The notes below the pieces were generated by a model, which had not been told where the DNA came from, did no database searches, and saw nothing but the letters and a program-made list of their open reading frames with translations. From Crocosphaera chwakensis CCY0110 (GTDB lineage: Bacteria > Cyanobacteriota > Cyanobacteriia > Cyanobacteriales > Microcystaceae): a DNA stretch of 64,000 nucleotides. Shown one piece after another: positions 55,161-63,948 of this stretch; positions within the stretch are counted from its first letter, which is position 1, and each line of letters begins with the position of its first letter. The translations under genes and the position numbers were made by a program. The stretch is from contig NZ_AAXW01000002.1 of NCBI RefSeq assembly GCF_000169335.1, forward strand, positions 1 to 64,000, given 5' to 3'.

Positions 55161-55676
55161 ATCATATAATTAAAATAATTTATATTAGGCTAATTATAGC
55201 ATTTTGGGGACTCATGAGGTAAACTTAATATTTAACTCTATTGCTTTATTGAAATTATCAAGAGCCAATTGCATTTTTCCTTGATACTGATGAGGAATCC
55301 CACAATGCTATAGTGCTACGCACTGGGGAATAGGGAATGGGCAATGGGCAATCGTTGATTAGATAATGGTTTCAGCGTTAACAAGTGTCCTAATACCACA
55401 TTCGGTTCTCAAACCTATCTTATCTTCTAGAAGAGGCAGAAGACAGAAGGGTTTTAACGCTTTAAGCTATTAATTTTAAAAGGGGGTATCTCAAGCGGAT
55501 TTGGTATAACTCATATGTTGCACCTTCGCTAAAACTAGCTAGTTTAGGGAGGCAAGAGACAAGAGGCACTCATGCAAGAGTTTTTGATTTTGATGGTAAC
55601 TTATTCAGAATTGATTACCTTATCGTAATTATTAAGTTTATCTCACTGGTGTCTTTCTGGAGATCGCCTTATCCTA
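55161..55676. other. Intergenic region with TPR relic, heptamer arrays and a dispersed 17-mer
   Basis: This 516-base gap lies between the GT61-like gene and smc, both on the minus strand. It holds the TPR relic (55212-55301), heptamers at 55326-55353 (GGGAATA, GGGAATG, GGCAATG, GGCAATC) and 55549-55569 (GAGGCAA, GAGACAA, GAGGCAC), G/A-rich units near 55430, and the 17-mer AAGCGGATTTGGTATAA at 55493-55509, identical to 5744-5760. It appears to be a mixture of decayed insertions. Confidence 0.6.
55212..55301 (-). pseudogene. TPR-repeat protein remnant (C-terminal end)
   Basis: The minus strand encodes 29 codons with no start: G-I-P-H-Q-Y-Q-G-K-M-Q-L-A-L-D-N-F-N-K-A, followed by I-E-L-N-I-K-F-T-S and TGA (55212-55214). 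The A-L-x-x-F-x-K-A-I-E-L pattern is a tetratricopeptide repeat helix pair. No upstream coding sequence is recoverable. Confidence 0.6.
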
Positions 55677-58600
55677 TCATAATTTAATACCCAAAACCTG
55701 AGTATAAGCTCCCCTCGCTTGAGTTACGCCGATAGTTCTTTGGGATGCTTCAATCATAGGACGACGTAAACTAACGACAATAAACTGTGCTTGTTGTGCT
55801 TGTTGTTGAATCATTTTTGAGAGTCTTTCGACATTTGCCCCATCTAAAAACATATCCACTTCATCAAAGGCGTAAAAAGGAGAAGGACGATATCTTTGTA
55901 GGGCAAATATAAAGCTTAACGCGGTTAATGATTTTTCTCCCCCTGACATAGAACTTAACCGTTGTACGGGCTTTCCTTTGGGGTGTGCGACGAGATTTAA
56001 TCCCCCTTGAAAGGGGTCTTCTTCATTTTCTAATTGTAAGTATCCATCTCCTTGGGAAAGGGTCTCAAATATGTTTTTAAAGTTCTCATTAACTGCGTCG
56101 AAGGATTCTTTAAACGACCTAAATCTTAAGGTAGTAAAGTTTTCTATCCTTAATAATAGTTCGGTTCTTTCTCCTTGAATGGTGGTTAATTTTTCCGTGA
56201 GTTCGTTTAATCTTTCTTCAGTTTTTTGATGTTCTTCTAAGGCTAACATATTCACGGGTTCCATCGCTTCTAAGCGTTTTTGTCCGTTACGAATGTCTTT
56301 TTGCAGTTGTTCAATATGAGGGGTTAAGTCTGTGGTCGTTTCATCTATTTCTGACAGTAACGGAACTTCTGGTAAGGGGTCAGGTAATTCATTTTGTTGG
56401 CTTTCTTGTTCTTCTTTTAAACTAATTAGATTCTCTTTTCTTTCTTGTTGTGTGGTTTGCAATTTCTCTAAGTTCCATATTTTTTGTTGATGATTTTTTT
56501 GTACTGTTTTCAACTGTTCTTCAATGCGATCGCGTTCTTTTTTGGTTTCCCCTAATTTTTGGGTTAAGTCTTCTAATAGTTTTTCTAAGTTACTAATTTT
56601 ATCATTGATGGTTTCTAGTTGCTGTTTAATATTAATTTTTTCATTATTTAAGTTGACAATATTAGTGTTTTGTGCTTTATTTTTATCTTGATTTTCTTTA
56701 ATTTTTTCCTCTAAAGAAGATAATTGACGGTTAATTTCTTCTCGTTTATTTTCCCCTTGACGCAGTTCATTTTCCCTTTCTTGTAGTTGCTTTTCTTGAC
56801 TTTTAATTAAGGTTTGAATTTCTTGCCATTCGCTGTGGGTGTGAGATTCTTCTAGTTTTCTTAGTCTTTCTTGTTTTTGTTGTAAGTCTGCGGTTAATGG
56901 GGGAATTTCAGCAGCAATAATTTTTAATTGACTATCTAAGGTTTCTGCTTCTTGTTTATGACGAGATACCTGCAAGCTTAACTTTTCTTGTTGTCCTTGT
57001 AATCGTTGAATTTCTTTTTCTAACTGTTCCCGTTTTAAGTGTTGTTCTCTTCCGCTTTGTCTTGCTTCGGTTAACTCATTAGATAGTTGTTTAATTTGCT
57101 CAGATTTTCGCTGTAGTTTTTCCTGGTTACGAGATAGTAACTCTTCTAAATCAGCTAATCTTTGTTTTAAGGATTTAATTTCATGGGATTCTCCTTGGAC
57201 TAAGGTTCCAAAACGAATGGAAGAACGTTTAGGGCGACTTCCTCCTGTCATGGCTCCACTGGTTTCTAACAAGTCCCCGTCCAGGGTAACAATGCGCTGT
57301 TTTCCTAAGTGATGTCTGGCATCATTTAAGGTTTCAAAAACAACAGTATTACCAAAAACATAAGAAAATATTTTTTCATGTTCAGGGCGACAAAGCACTA
57401 AATTAACAGCTAAATCAACAAACCCTTGGGCATAGTTTAAACTATTATTGTTTTGTCCACGATAGGGCTTTATTTTTGTTAAAGGTAAAAAGGTTGCTCG
57501 TCCTGCTTTTGCTTGTTTTAAGAGCTTAATTCCTGCAGCAGCGATAGTATCGTCTTCGACCACAACATAACCCAAACGTGATCCGGCTGCAATTTCTAGG
57601 GCTAGTTGATAACTGGGTTTAACTTGTCCTAATTGTGCCACTAAACCACAAACCCCAGGTAAATCAGAGTTTAAAATTAGTTGAGTTGCGTAGGTTCCTT
57701 GAGCTTCTTGTTGTGCCTGTTGAGAGGCTTCTAAACGATCTAACTGTCGTTGTTTTTCTCGGTACTCTTTATCTAAACGGGTTTGGGTTTCTTCGAGGAT
57801 ACTTTTATCTTGTTCTGCGGTAGATAGTTGTTGAGCAAGCTGTTGTATTTTTTCTTCATGGGGAATAGATAAACCCTTAAATTCTTGTTGTTGTTCGTTT
57901 AATTCTATCTCAATACTTTCTAATTGCTGTGTTTCATCATTAATATTATTTTGTAACTGTTGAGAACGTTCTGTTAACTGTGCTTGTTGGGTTAATTGAG
58001 GGTTTAATGTATCTTGTAACGTAGAAATTTGACGGCTTAATTTTGCTTGTTCTTGTACCCAAGTATCAGACGCTTCTGCAACTGCTGCTGCTTGTTTTCT
58101 GACCATTTCTAGGGTTTGATAGGTGCGATTTCTTTGTTCTTTTAAAAGGGGTAATGTCTCTTGTTGCAGACTATTATTATCTTGAGTCAGTTGGGATAAA
58201 GTCTGTTTTTGTTGGGTAATAATTGTTTCAGTTTCTCTTATTTCTTGTTCAGTTTGTTGAATAAGATTATCTAATTCTTGTTGTTTTTGTTGTTTTTGGT
58301 TGCGTTGCGCTTTTTGAGTTGCTAACTGAGATGCAACGGTTAACTGCTCATCTTCTCCTAATGCTTTTACCTGACGGTTTAAGTCTTCCAGTTTAGTAGT
58401 ATTTTCTCTTATCTTTTCAGTGAGTTCATTAATTCCTTGATTTAATTTTTGTTCTTCCTGTTCTCCTGTAGTAATTTGAGTTTGTAAACGAGATATTTTT
58501 TGCTGTAAGAATTTCCAACTTAAGACGGTTTCCCATCCTTGTTTTTCTTGAATTTGTTGTTTTAATTTTTTATATTTTTCTGCTTTTATCTTATCCGCAG

Positions 58601-59342
58601 CTAACCGTTCTAAAGACCGTTTTAACTCGGTTTCAATAATCTGACAGCGTTCTTCTCTTTCCCTAACTTCTTCTAGGGTTTCTTTTGTTTTCTCTATTTT
58701 CCGATCAAATTCTGCTACACCAGCTAATTCATCAATAATATTTCTTCTTTCTTTCCCATTCATACTAATAATGCGAGTAACATCCCCTTGTAAAACCACA
58801 TTATAGCCTTCAGGATAAATTCTCAAACGATTTAATTGTTCATGAAGTTGACTGACATTACAAGGTTCATCATTAATATAATAAGTCGATGAATAACTAC
58901 CCCCTTTTGTCACTCTTAAACGTCGAGTGACTGTCCATTCACTGCTAGTAATTAAACCATTTTCTTTGCTTATTTCTTCAGTATGATTCCCATTACCATT
59001 ATTATTATTCTCTTCAGTTAATGCTATTTTAGTAACAGGAGGATTATCTCGACTAAATTCTTCTAAATCAGTTAAATCAGACACATCAAAAGTAACAGAA
59101 ACATAAGCCTCTTGAGTCTTGCGATTATTGCTATGATTATGATTAATTAAATCTGGTAATCGTTCGGCCCGCATTCCCTTAGATGTAGCTAACCCCAAGC
59201 AAAATAACAAAGCATCGAGTATATTAGATTTACCCGATCCATTGGGGCCTGATACGACAGTAAACCCAGGCAAAAAAGGAATGGCAGTGGTGCCACCAAA
59301 CGATTTAAAATGAGATAATTCGATGCGCTTAACATGAACCAT
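55677..59342 (-). CDS. smc: Chromosome segregation protein SMC
   Basis: This 1221-residue SMC ATPase is the core of the bacterial condensin that organises and segregates the chromosome with ScpA/ScpB. Walker A G-P-N-G-S-G-K-S is at 32-39. Two long Gln-rich coiled coils enclose a hinge at about 555-690 (G-V-C-G-L-V-A-Q-L through T-S-G-A-M-T-G-G). The ABC signature S-S-M-S-G-G-E-K-S is near 1130 and Walker B Y-A-F-D-E-V-D near 1160. An Asn/Gly-rich insertion (N-N-N-G-N-G-N) lies near residue 115. Length is normal. There is no operon partner. Confidence 0.96.
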   Translation of the reverse strand: MVHVKRIELSHFKSFGGTTAIPFLPGFTVVSGPNGSGKSNILDALLFCLGLATSKGMRAERLPDLINHNHSNNRKTQEAYVSVTFDVSDLTDLEEFSRDNPPVTKIALTEENNNNGNGNHTEEISKENGLITSSEWTVTRRLRVTKGGSYSSTYYINDEPCNVSQLHEQLNRLRIYPEGYNVVLQGDVTRIISMNGKERRNIIDELAGVAEFDRKIEKTKETLEEVREREERCQIIETELKRSLERLAADKIKAEKYKKLKQQIQEKQGWETVLSWKFLQQKISRLQTQITTGEQEEQKLNQGINELTEKIRENTTKLEDLNRQVKALGEDEQLTVASQLATQKAQRNQKQQKQQELDNLIQQTEQEIRETETIITQQKQTLSQLTQDNNSLQQETLPLLKEQRNRTYQTLEMVRKQAAAVAEASDTWVQEQAKLSRQISTLQDTLNPQLTQQAQLTERSQQLQNNINDETQQLESIEIELNEQQQEFKGLSIPHEEKIQQLAQQLSTAEQDKSILEETQTRLDKEYREKQRQLDRLEASQQAQQEAQGTYATQLILNSDLPGVCGLVAQLGQVKPSYQLALEIAAGSRLGYVVVEDDTIAAAGIKLLKQAKAGRATFLPLTKIKPYRGQNNNSLNYAQGFVDLAVNLVLCRPEHEKIFSYVFGNTVVFETLNDARHHLGKQRIVTLDGDLLETSGAMTGGSRPKRSSIRFGTLVQGESHEIKSLKQRLADLEELLSRNQEKLQRKSEQIKQLSNELTEARQSGREQHLKREQLEKEIQRLQGQQEKLSLQVSRHKQEAETLDSQLKIIAAEIPPLTADLQQKQERLRKLEESHTHSEWQEIQTLIKSQEKQLQERENELRQGENKREEINRQLSSLEEKIKENQDKNKAQNTNIVNLNNEKINIKQQLETINDKISNLEKLLEDLTQKLGETKKERDRIEEQLKTVQKNHQQKIWNLEKLQTTQQERKENLISLKEEQESQQNELPDPLPEVPLLSEIDETTTDLTPHIEQLQKDIRNGQKRLEAMEPVNMLALEEHQKTEERLNELTEKLTTIQGERTELLLRIENFTTLRFRSFKESFDAVNENFKNIFETLSQGDGYLQLENEEDPFQGGLNLVAHPKGKPVQRLSSMSGGEKSLTALSFIFALQRYRPSPFYAFDEVDMFLDGANVERLSKMIQQQAQQAQFIVVSLRRPMIEASQRTIGVTQARGAYTQVLGIKL

Positions 59343-59616
59343 AGGCGCGGTAGGGATAATCTAATTGCAGGCTATGATCATACCTGATCTATCTAGTTTA
59401 ACAAGTTACGACTCTTTTATGCGTACAAAAGTTTCAAAAGAGCTAACATTGATTGATATAACGCTAAGTTGCGATCACTCGACTTGAACCGCGATTACAA
59501 TCTCCTTCCAACACCAGAGCTTTTGATATGATAAAATAAATTTAGTCTATTATACCTTGAATAAAAAAGTAGATTTCAAACTAGCTCAACATACTGTTTA
59601 GCAAGAAAATATTTTT
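59343..59616. other. Divergent gap between smc and the DUF29 gene
   Basis: About 270 AT-rich bases that should contain two promoters. I see no repeat, RNA or ORF of note. Confidence 0.4.
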
Positions 59617-60105
59617 ATGAGAAGTGTAGAAAAAGAAAATAAAACGTTATATAAATTAGACTTCGGAGAATGGATTGATCAACAAGTAATCGCACTCAAA
59701 AATAAAGATGTTACTGCTTTAGACTGGGTGAACTTACAAGAGGAAATAGAGTCATTGGGAGCTAGTGATAAGCGAGCAATTAACAGTCTGACTCGTCAAT
59801 TATTAATTCATTTATTATTATATGCTTATTGGACTGTTAATCGAGATTTTTATCTCTCTGGTTGGAAAATTGAGATCAATAATTTCAGGAACGATTTATC
59901 TGATTTTTTAGATTCTAGAAACTATTATCAGCATTTTGAAAATAATCTTGACAAAAATTATAATAAAGCTTTGAAACAGGTAAACTTAAAAGCTGAAAAT
60001 GCTAATTTATCTTTAAATTTACCCTTAAAATATCCATTCACAATTGAACAAATATTAGACGATGATTGGTATCCACCCTTACTTAACATTGATTCAAAAT
60101 TGTGA
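59617..60105 (+). CDS. DUF29 family protein
   Basis: The 162-residue protein has the DUF29 signature: L-Y-K-L-D-F-G-E-W, then L-D-W-V-N-L-Q-E-E-I-E-S-L-G and S-L-T-R-Q-L-L-I-H-L-L-L-Y. The C-terminal region (P-F-T-I-E-Q-I-L-D-D-D-W-Y-P) also fits. These small helical proteins are abundant in cyanobacteria, often in many paralogues, and their function is unknown. The start at 59617 is the first in-frame ATG. Confidence 0.82.
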   Translation: MRSVEKENKTLYKLDFGEWIDQQVIALKNKDVTALDWVNLQEEIESLGASDKRAINSLTRQLLIHLLLYAYWTVNRDFYLSGWKIEINNFRNDLSDFLDSRNYYQHFENNLDKNYNKALKQVNLKAENANLSLNLPLKYPFTIEQILDDDWYPPLLNIDSKL

Positions 60106-60236
60106 ATTTTCTATCTAAAGTAAAACTATTATGGGCTATGGGCATTCAGAAAAAGTTACATTTGTTTATCTGAGATTGAGTTGCGATCGCTCCTCTTTTT
60201 TAAGCTCTGTTCCTAACCCACAATATACTTAAACAA

Positions 60237-60427
60237 TAGCAGTGACGGGACTCGAACCCGCGAGTTATCCATATATCTCCTCAACGCGCTTCCCTGGTTC
60301 AACTTTCCTGTCAAACTCGGTGCATCTGCAATATTGATACATGGCTCCCCGTTACTCCTCATTGGACTGGCGGGGTATCCTTCCCCTTCAACGTTGGGGG
60401 ATGCTCTACCTCCTGAGCTACACTGCT
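60237..60427 (-). tRNA. tRNA-like locus with a ~115-nt insertion in the anticodon/variable region
   Basis: On the minus strand AGCAGTG (60427-60421) pairs perfectly with CACTGCT (plus-strand AGCAGTG at 60238-60244) as a 7-bp acceptor stem. The discriminator is A; CCA is not encoded. After TA comes a D-arm GCTC-AGGAGGTA-GAGC. A T-arm, GCGGG-TTCGAGT-CCCGT, precedes the 3' acceptor strand. Between the arms there are far too many bases: 191 nt in total against about 76. The first inserted segment can form TCCCC/GGGGA around a 10-base loop and the next CCCCG/CGGGG. A normal 5-bp anticodon stem with a 7-base loop is not evident, so the anticodon cannot be read. It may be a tRNA with an intron, a tRNA pseudogene with an insertion, or a tRNA-like RNA. 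Confidence 0.55.
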
Positions 60428-60510
60428 TTGTAATATAAATGTAACACATAATTCAAAAAATGTCTTCAATTGAGATTTAAGAAGTTTAAGTTAACTTTTT
60501 GAATATAATA

Positions 60511-61332
60511 TTACCCTTGACTCAAAATAACCTCTAAAGCTTGTTGATGTAAGTTTAGGTTAGAAGCGGCCAAAACTTCCGTAGAATGGCTATTAAGAGC
60601 ATTTCCTGTCCAGTCTGTAATGATTCCGCCAACCCCTTCTATGATAGGAATTAAGGCACAAAAATCATAGTATTTTAAGTCTGATTCTAAAACAATAATA
60701 GGCATAGCAGACCACCCCATTGCTAAGGATACATAATTGTAACAATCTCCCCCAAAAGCAGTCCGACGACACACCGTTTGTAAACGAGAAGCGATCGCTT
60801 GTTGGCGAGGAGTAATAAACATCAGGGGAGTGGTGGAAGTTAGACACGCTTCTGATAAGGGATAATTATCATTATTTTTGTAAGGATTATTGATAGTTTT
60901 ATCATTAAAAATACTAGGTTTCCCTCTTATTCCTAACCATTTTTCTTGTAAGATGGGTTGATTGACACACCCTAATAAGGGTAAGTTCTTGTTTAGGTCA
61001 ACTAAACCAATCAATGTGCCAAAAATGGGTAAACCTTTGACAAAAGAAGAAGTCCCATCAATGGGATCAAGTACCCAAGCATAACCACTATTTGAATTTA
61101 TATTCTCCCCTTCTTCTCTGATAATTCCATCATCAGGACATTCTTTTTTTATCAGATCCACCATAACGTTTTCTGCTAAGCGATCAGCAATGGTAACGAT
61201 AGAAGAAACTTCTGTTATTTTCGTCTCTGACTCCAGATTACTTTGACGAAAATATTGTTTAATGATGTTCCCAGATACGTCAGCTAACTTGTTCGCTAAT
61301 TTTACTCTTAATTCTAAGGTTTCATGCTTCAT
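60511..61332 (-). CDS. hisN: Inositol-monophosphatase-family phosphatase, probable histidinol-phosphatase (HisN type)
   Basis: The 273-residue Mg-dependent phosphatase has metal ligands E73-E74 in I-R-E-E-G-E and D89-P-I-D-G-T at 89-94. The late motif reads Y-Y-D-F-C-A-L-I-P-I-I-E-G rather than the W-D-x-A-A of classical inositol monophosphatases. That variant and the G-T-S-S-F-V-K-G-L-P segment are typical of the IMPase-like HisN histidinol-phosphatases. Its start overlaps the 3' end of hisC by 11 nt, which puts it in the histidine pathway by context. General inositol or sugar phosphatase activity remains possible. Confidence 0.82.
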   Translation of the reverse strand: MKHETLELRVKLANKLADVSGNIIKQYFRQSNLESETKITEVSSIVTIADRLAENVMVDLIKKECPDDGIIREEGENINSNSGYAWVLDPIDGTSSFVKGLPIFGTLIGLVDLNKNLPLLGCVNQPILQEKWLGIRGKPSIFNDKTINNPYKNNDNYPLSEACLTSTTPLMFITPRQQAIASRLQTVCRRTAFGGDCYNYVSLAMGWSAMPIIVLESDLKYYDFCALIPIIEGVGGIITDWTGNALNSHSTEVLAASNLNLHQQALEVILSQG

Positions 61333-62368
61333 TTTTTAACTGTTCAATTACTTCTAATAAGCGATCAATTTCTGCATCAGTTCCTACCGTAATTCTGACA
61401 TAGTTACTAATGCGAGGCTGTTTAAAATATCTCACTAATACTTTTCGTTCTTTTAACTTAGTATAGAGTTGTGATGCTTCCATCCATTGAGGAGAAGCAA
61501 GGACAAAATTTGCATCAGAGTCAAAAACAAAAAAATCTAGTTTTCTCAGAGAATTAATTAAACGAGTTCGGGTATTCCTGACTTGCTGCCAAACACCTTT
61601 AAAATAGTCTTTAAATTGAAAACAATTAGCTCCCAATGTCTGAGCAACTCTATCTAAATTATAAGAGTCTCTAACTTTATTCATTTGTCCAATGATTTCT
61701 ACGGAACTAATAGCAAAACCCACCCGCATTCCTGCTAAACTATAGCTTTTTGACATAGTACGGGAAACAATAACATTATCATATTGTTTTATAAACTCCC
61801 AATGATCTTCATCCGAAAAGTCTACATAAGCTTCGTCAATTAAGACGATACCTGTTGCTTGCTCACAAGTTTCTTTAAGATATTGACGGTTTAAATGTTT
61901 ACCTAAAGGAGGGTTAGGAGAAGCTACAAAAATTAGTTTCGCTTCAGGACAAACTAAAGGACTATCTAACTCAAAATTTTTATCAGTTGAAATGGTTTTA
62001 ATGGTTGCTCCATGTACCTTAGCAATGGTTTCGTATAAGGAGTAAGTGGGATCTAAAAAAGCGACAGTTTCCCCAGGGTTAACAAAGGTTCTTAGAGCAA
62101 TATTTAAGATATCATCTGACCCATTGCCGGCTAAAATTTGCTCAGGAGGAAATCCAAATACTTCGCCGGCTGCTTTACGGAGTTTTGTAGAAATGGGATC
62201 AGGGTATAACCGAACTTTCTTTAATTCTTCTTCTAAATTATCAAAAACTTCATCAGGAGGAGCATAGGGATTTTCGTTAGTATTTAATTTAATATAATCC
62301 GTAGTTTGGGGTTGTTCTCCAGGGACATAACCAGGGGTTTGTTGAACACAGTTTCTAATGGGTAACAT
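61322..62368 (-). CDS. hisC: Histidinol-phosphate aminotransferase HisC
   Basis: This 348-residue fold-type I PLP enzyme converts imidazole acetol phosphate and glutamate to histidinol phosphate. The PLP-binding Lys is K207 in M-S-K-S-Y-S-L-A-G-M-R-V-G. N-E-N-P-Y-A-P-P near residue 31, G-N-G-S-D-D-I-L near 81 and I-D-E-A-Y-V-D-F are all family-typical. It overlaps the downstream HisN-like gene. Its start codon is preceded, at 4 bases distance, by a heptamer array (62373-62407) in place of an evident Shine-Dalgarno. Confidence 0.92.
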   Translation of the reverse strand: MLPIRNCVQQTPGYVPGEQPQTTDYIKLNTNENPYAPPDEVFDNLEEELKKVRLYPDPISTKLRKAAGEVFGFPPEQILAGNGSDDILNIALRTFVNPGETVAFLDPTYSLYETIAKVHGATIKTISTDKNFELDSPLVCPEAKLIFVASPNPPLGKHLNRQYLKETCEQATGIVLIDEAYVDFSDEDHWEFIKQYDNVIVSRTMSKSYSLAGMRVGFAISSVEIIGQMNKVRDSYNLDRVAQTLGANCFQFKDYFKGVWQQVRNTRTRLINSLRKLDFFVFDSDANFVLASPQWMEASQLYTKLKERKVLVRYFKQPRISNYVRITVGTDAEIDRLLEVIEQLKNEA

Positions 62369-62372
62369 ATTA

Positions 62373-62407
62373 AGAAGTTAGAAGTTAGAAGTTAGAAGTC
62401 AGAAGTT
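62373..62407. repeat. Heptanucleotide array (AGAAGTT x5) in front of hisC
   Basis: Five units on the + strand: AGAAGTT three times, AGAAGTC, AGAAGTT. In the hisC direction this reads AACTTCT units ending 4 bases before the ATG at 62368. It has the same consensus as the array before mnmG. Confidence 0.85.
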
Positions 62408-62639
62408 TTTTGTCATTAAGAGTTTAAAACTTCTAACATCAGGTTTAATAAGCAGTTATCCAGCCTAAAGAATTTAAGTAGCTATGATTTATTATTATAA
62501 CTTTAACCTAATAATAATCTTCTTAAGAAAAAATAAGTAATTTTTGCTAGTTACAAGTATTTAAAAACCATTTTCTGATACAATAAAAACAAATTTAAGA
62601 CTTTTGATCGCTTTGTAGAATTCTAATTTTAACTTAATC

Positions 62640-63917
62640 ATGTCTATGTCTTCTTTACCCCTCCATGAACGTACTTTATCCTTGGATCATGAAGAATTAA
62701 TCAATGTATTAGCCAATGAACCCAATCTATTAATTATACAAGACCTAGATGGGGTTTGTATGGGGTTAGTTAAAGATCCTTTAACGAGAGTTATGGATAC
62801 TCATTATATCGAAGCAACGCGATCATTTAACGGACATTTTTATGTGTTAACCAATGGGGAACATATCGGAAAACGTGGGGTGAATTTAATTATAGAACGT
62901 GCTTATGATGATCAGAATTTAGTTAAAGAAAAAGGGTTTTATTTACCTGGTTTAGCAGGGGGTGGAGTCCAATGGCAAGATCGTCATGGTAACGTTTCTC
63001 ACCCTGGGGTTAGTGATAAAGAATTAGACTTTTTAGCAAGGGTTCCTCAGTATATTGAAGCAAGTTTTAAAAACTTTTTTGCTAATAATAATCCTAATCT
63101 AGATGATAAGGCGATCGCTAATTATATTCAAGCATCTATATTAGATAATAAAGTCTCTCCCACTGCTAACTTAAACGTCTTTCATGAGGTATTTATTGAA
63201 CAAGAAGATTATTATTTTCAACTACAACAACACATTAAACAATTAATGGATGATTTATTAGCAAAAGCTACCGATGAAGGATTAGAAAATTCCTTTTTTG
63301 TTCATTATGCGCCCAACTTAGGAAGAGATGAAACAGGACAAGAAATAATGCAAGAAGCGAAAGGAAAAGATTCAGGAACCACAGACTTTCAATTTATGTT
63401 AAAAGGAGGTATTAAAGAGGTAGGTGTTTTAGGGATTTTGAACCGTTACTATTATCAACGAACGGGGAAATATCCCCTAAGGGAAGATTTTAGTGTGAGA
63501 AATGCCCCAAGAAATCATCATCAATTAGTTGCTTTAATTAAAGATAATTTTGATCCTGAACAAATGCCAACCATTGTCGGTGTAGGGGATACTGTTACCA
63601 GTAAAGCAGTAGAAAAAAATGGTAACTTAAGCTTTGGAAGAGGAGGAAGCGATCGCGGATTTTTACAACTTATTCAAGAAATTGGTCAAGAATTTAACAC
63701 TGGTAATCTGATCGTTTATATTGATAGTAGCGCAGGGGAAGTTAAAAACAGAAAAGCCCTTAAACTTGAAGAAAATAACGGTCAAAATTATGTCGTTGAA
63801 GGGCCTGGCGATCCCAGAGATCAAGCTGATCCCTTAACTTTAAATGTTGCTTTTCCTGGAGGATATCAACAGTATATTCAGTGTTTCCAAGAAGCAGCTA
63901 AAAAGCGAAAACAATAA
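62640..63917 (+). CDS. stpA: Glucosylglycerol 3-phosphatase (StpA)
   Basis: The 425-residue protein resembles Synechocystis StpA, which dephosphorylates glucosylglycerol phosphate made by GgpS to give the osmolyte glucosylglycerol. The HAD-like D35-L-D37-G motif (I-I-Q-D-L-D-G-V-C) is at the N-terminus. Y-V-L-T-N-G-E-H-I-G-K-R-G-V, G-V-Q-W-Q-D-R-H-G and I-V-G-V-G-D-T-V-T-S-K are family-conserved. Length matches the family (about 420). It indicates salt acclimation by glucosylglycerol. ggpS is not in the window. The start could be either M1 or M3 (62640 or 62646). Confidence 0.88.
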   Translation: MSMSSLPLHERTLSLDHEELINVLANEPNLLIIQDLDGVCMGLVKDPLTRVMDTHYIEATRSFNGHFYVLTNGEHIGKRGVNLIIERAYDDQNLVKEKGFYLPGLAGGGVQWQDRHGNVSHPGVSDKELDFLARVPQYIEASFKNFFANNNPNLDDKAIANYIQASILDNKVSPTANLNVFHEVFIEQEDYYFQLQQHIKQLMDDLLAKATDEGLENSFFVHYAPNLGRDETGQEIMQEAKGKDSGTTDFQFMLKGGIKEVGVLGILNRYYYQRTGKYPLREDFSVRNAPRNHHQLVALIKDNFDPEQMPTIVGVGDTVTSKAVEKNGNLSFGRGGSDRGFLQLIQEIGQEFNTGNLIVYIDSSAGEVKNRKALKLEENNGQNYVVEGPGDPRDQADPLTLNVAFPGGYQQYIQCFQEAAKKRKQ

Positions 63918-63927
63918 TTAAATGATT

Positions 63928-63948
63928 GGGCTTAATATTATTAAGCCC
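63928..63948 (+). terminator. Hairpin after stpA (possible terminator)
   Basis: GGGCTTAAT, loop ATT, ATTAAGCCC: a perfect 9-bp stem starting 10 bases after the stop. No T-run follows on the + strand, so intrinsic termination is uncertain. Confidence 0.5.

Noticed and set aside
60237..60427. Complete group I intron in the tRNA-like locus
   Set aside because: About 115 extra nucleotides is too short for the P3-P9 core, and I could not find the conserved P7/R-S elements. Only a degenerate intron remains possible.
60213..60449. A 78-codon minus-strand ORF spanning the tRNA-like locus
   Set aside because: Its ends are simply translations of tRNA arms (S-S-G-G-R-A; S-R-V-R-V-P), a common artefact. 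The RNA structure explains the sequence better.
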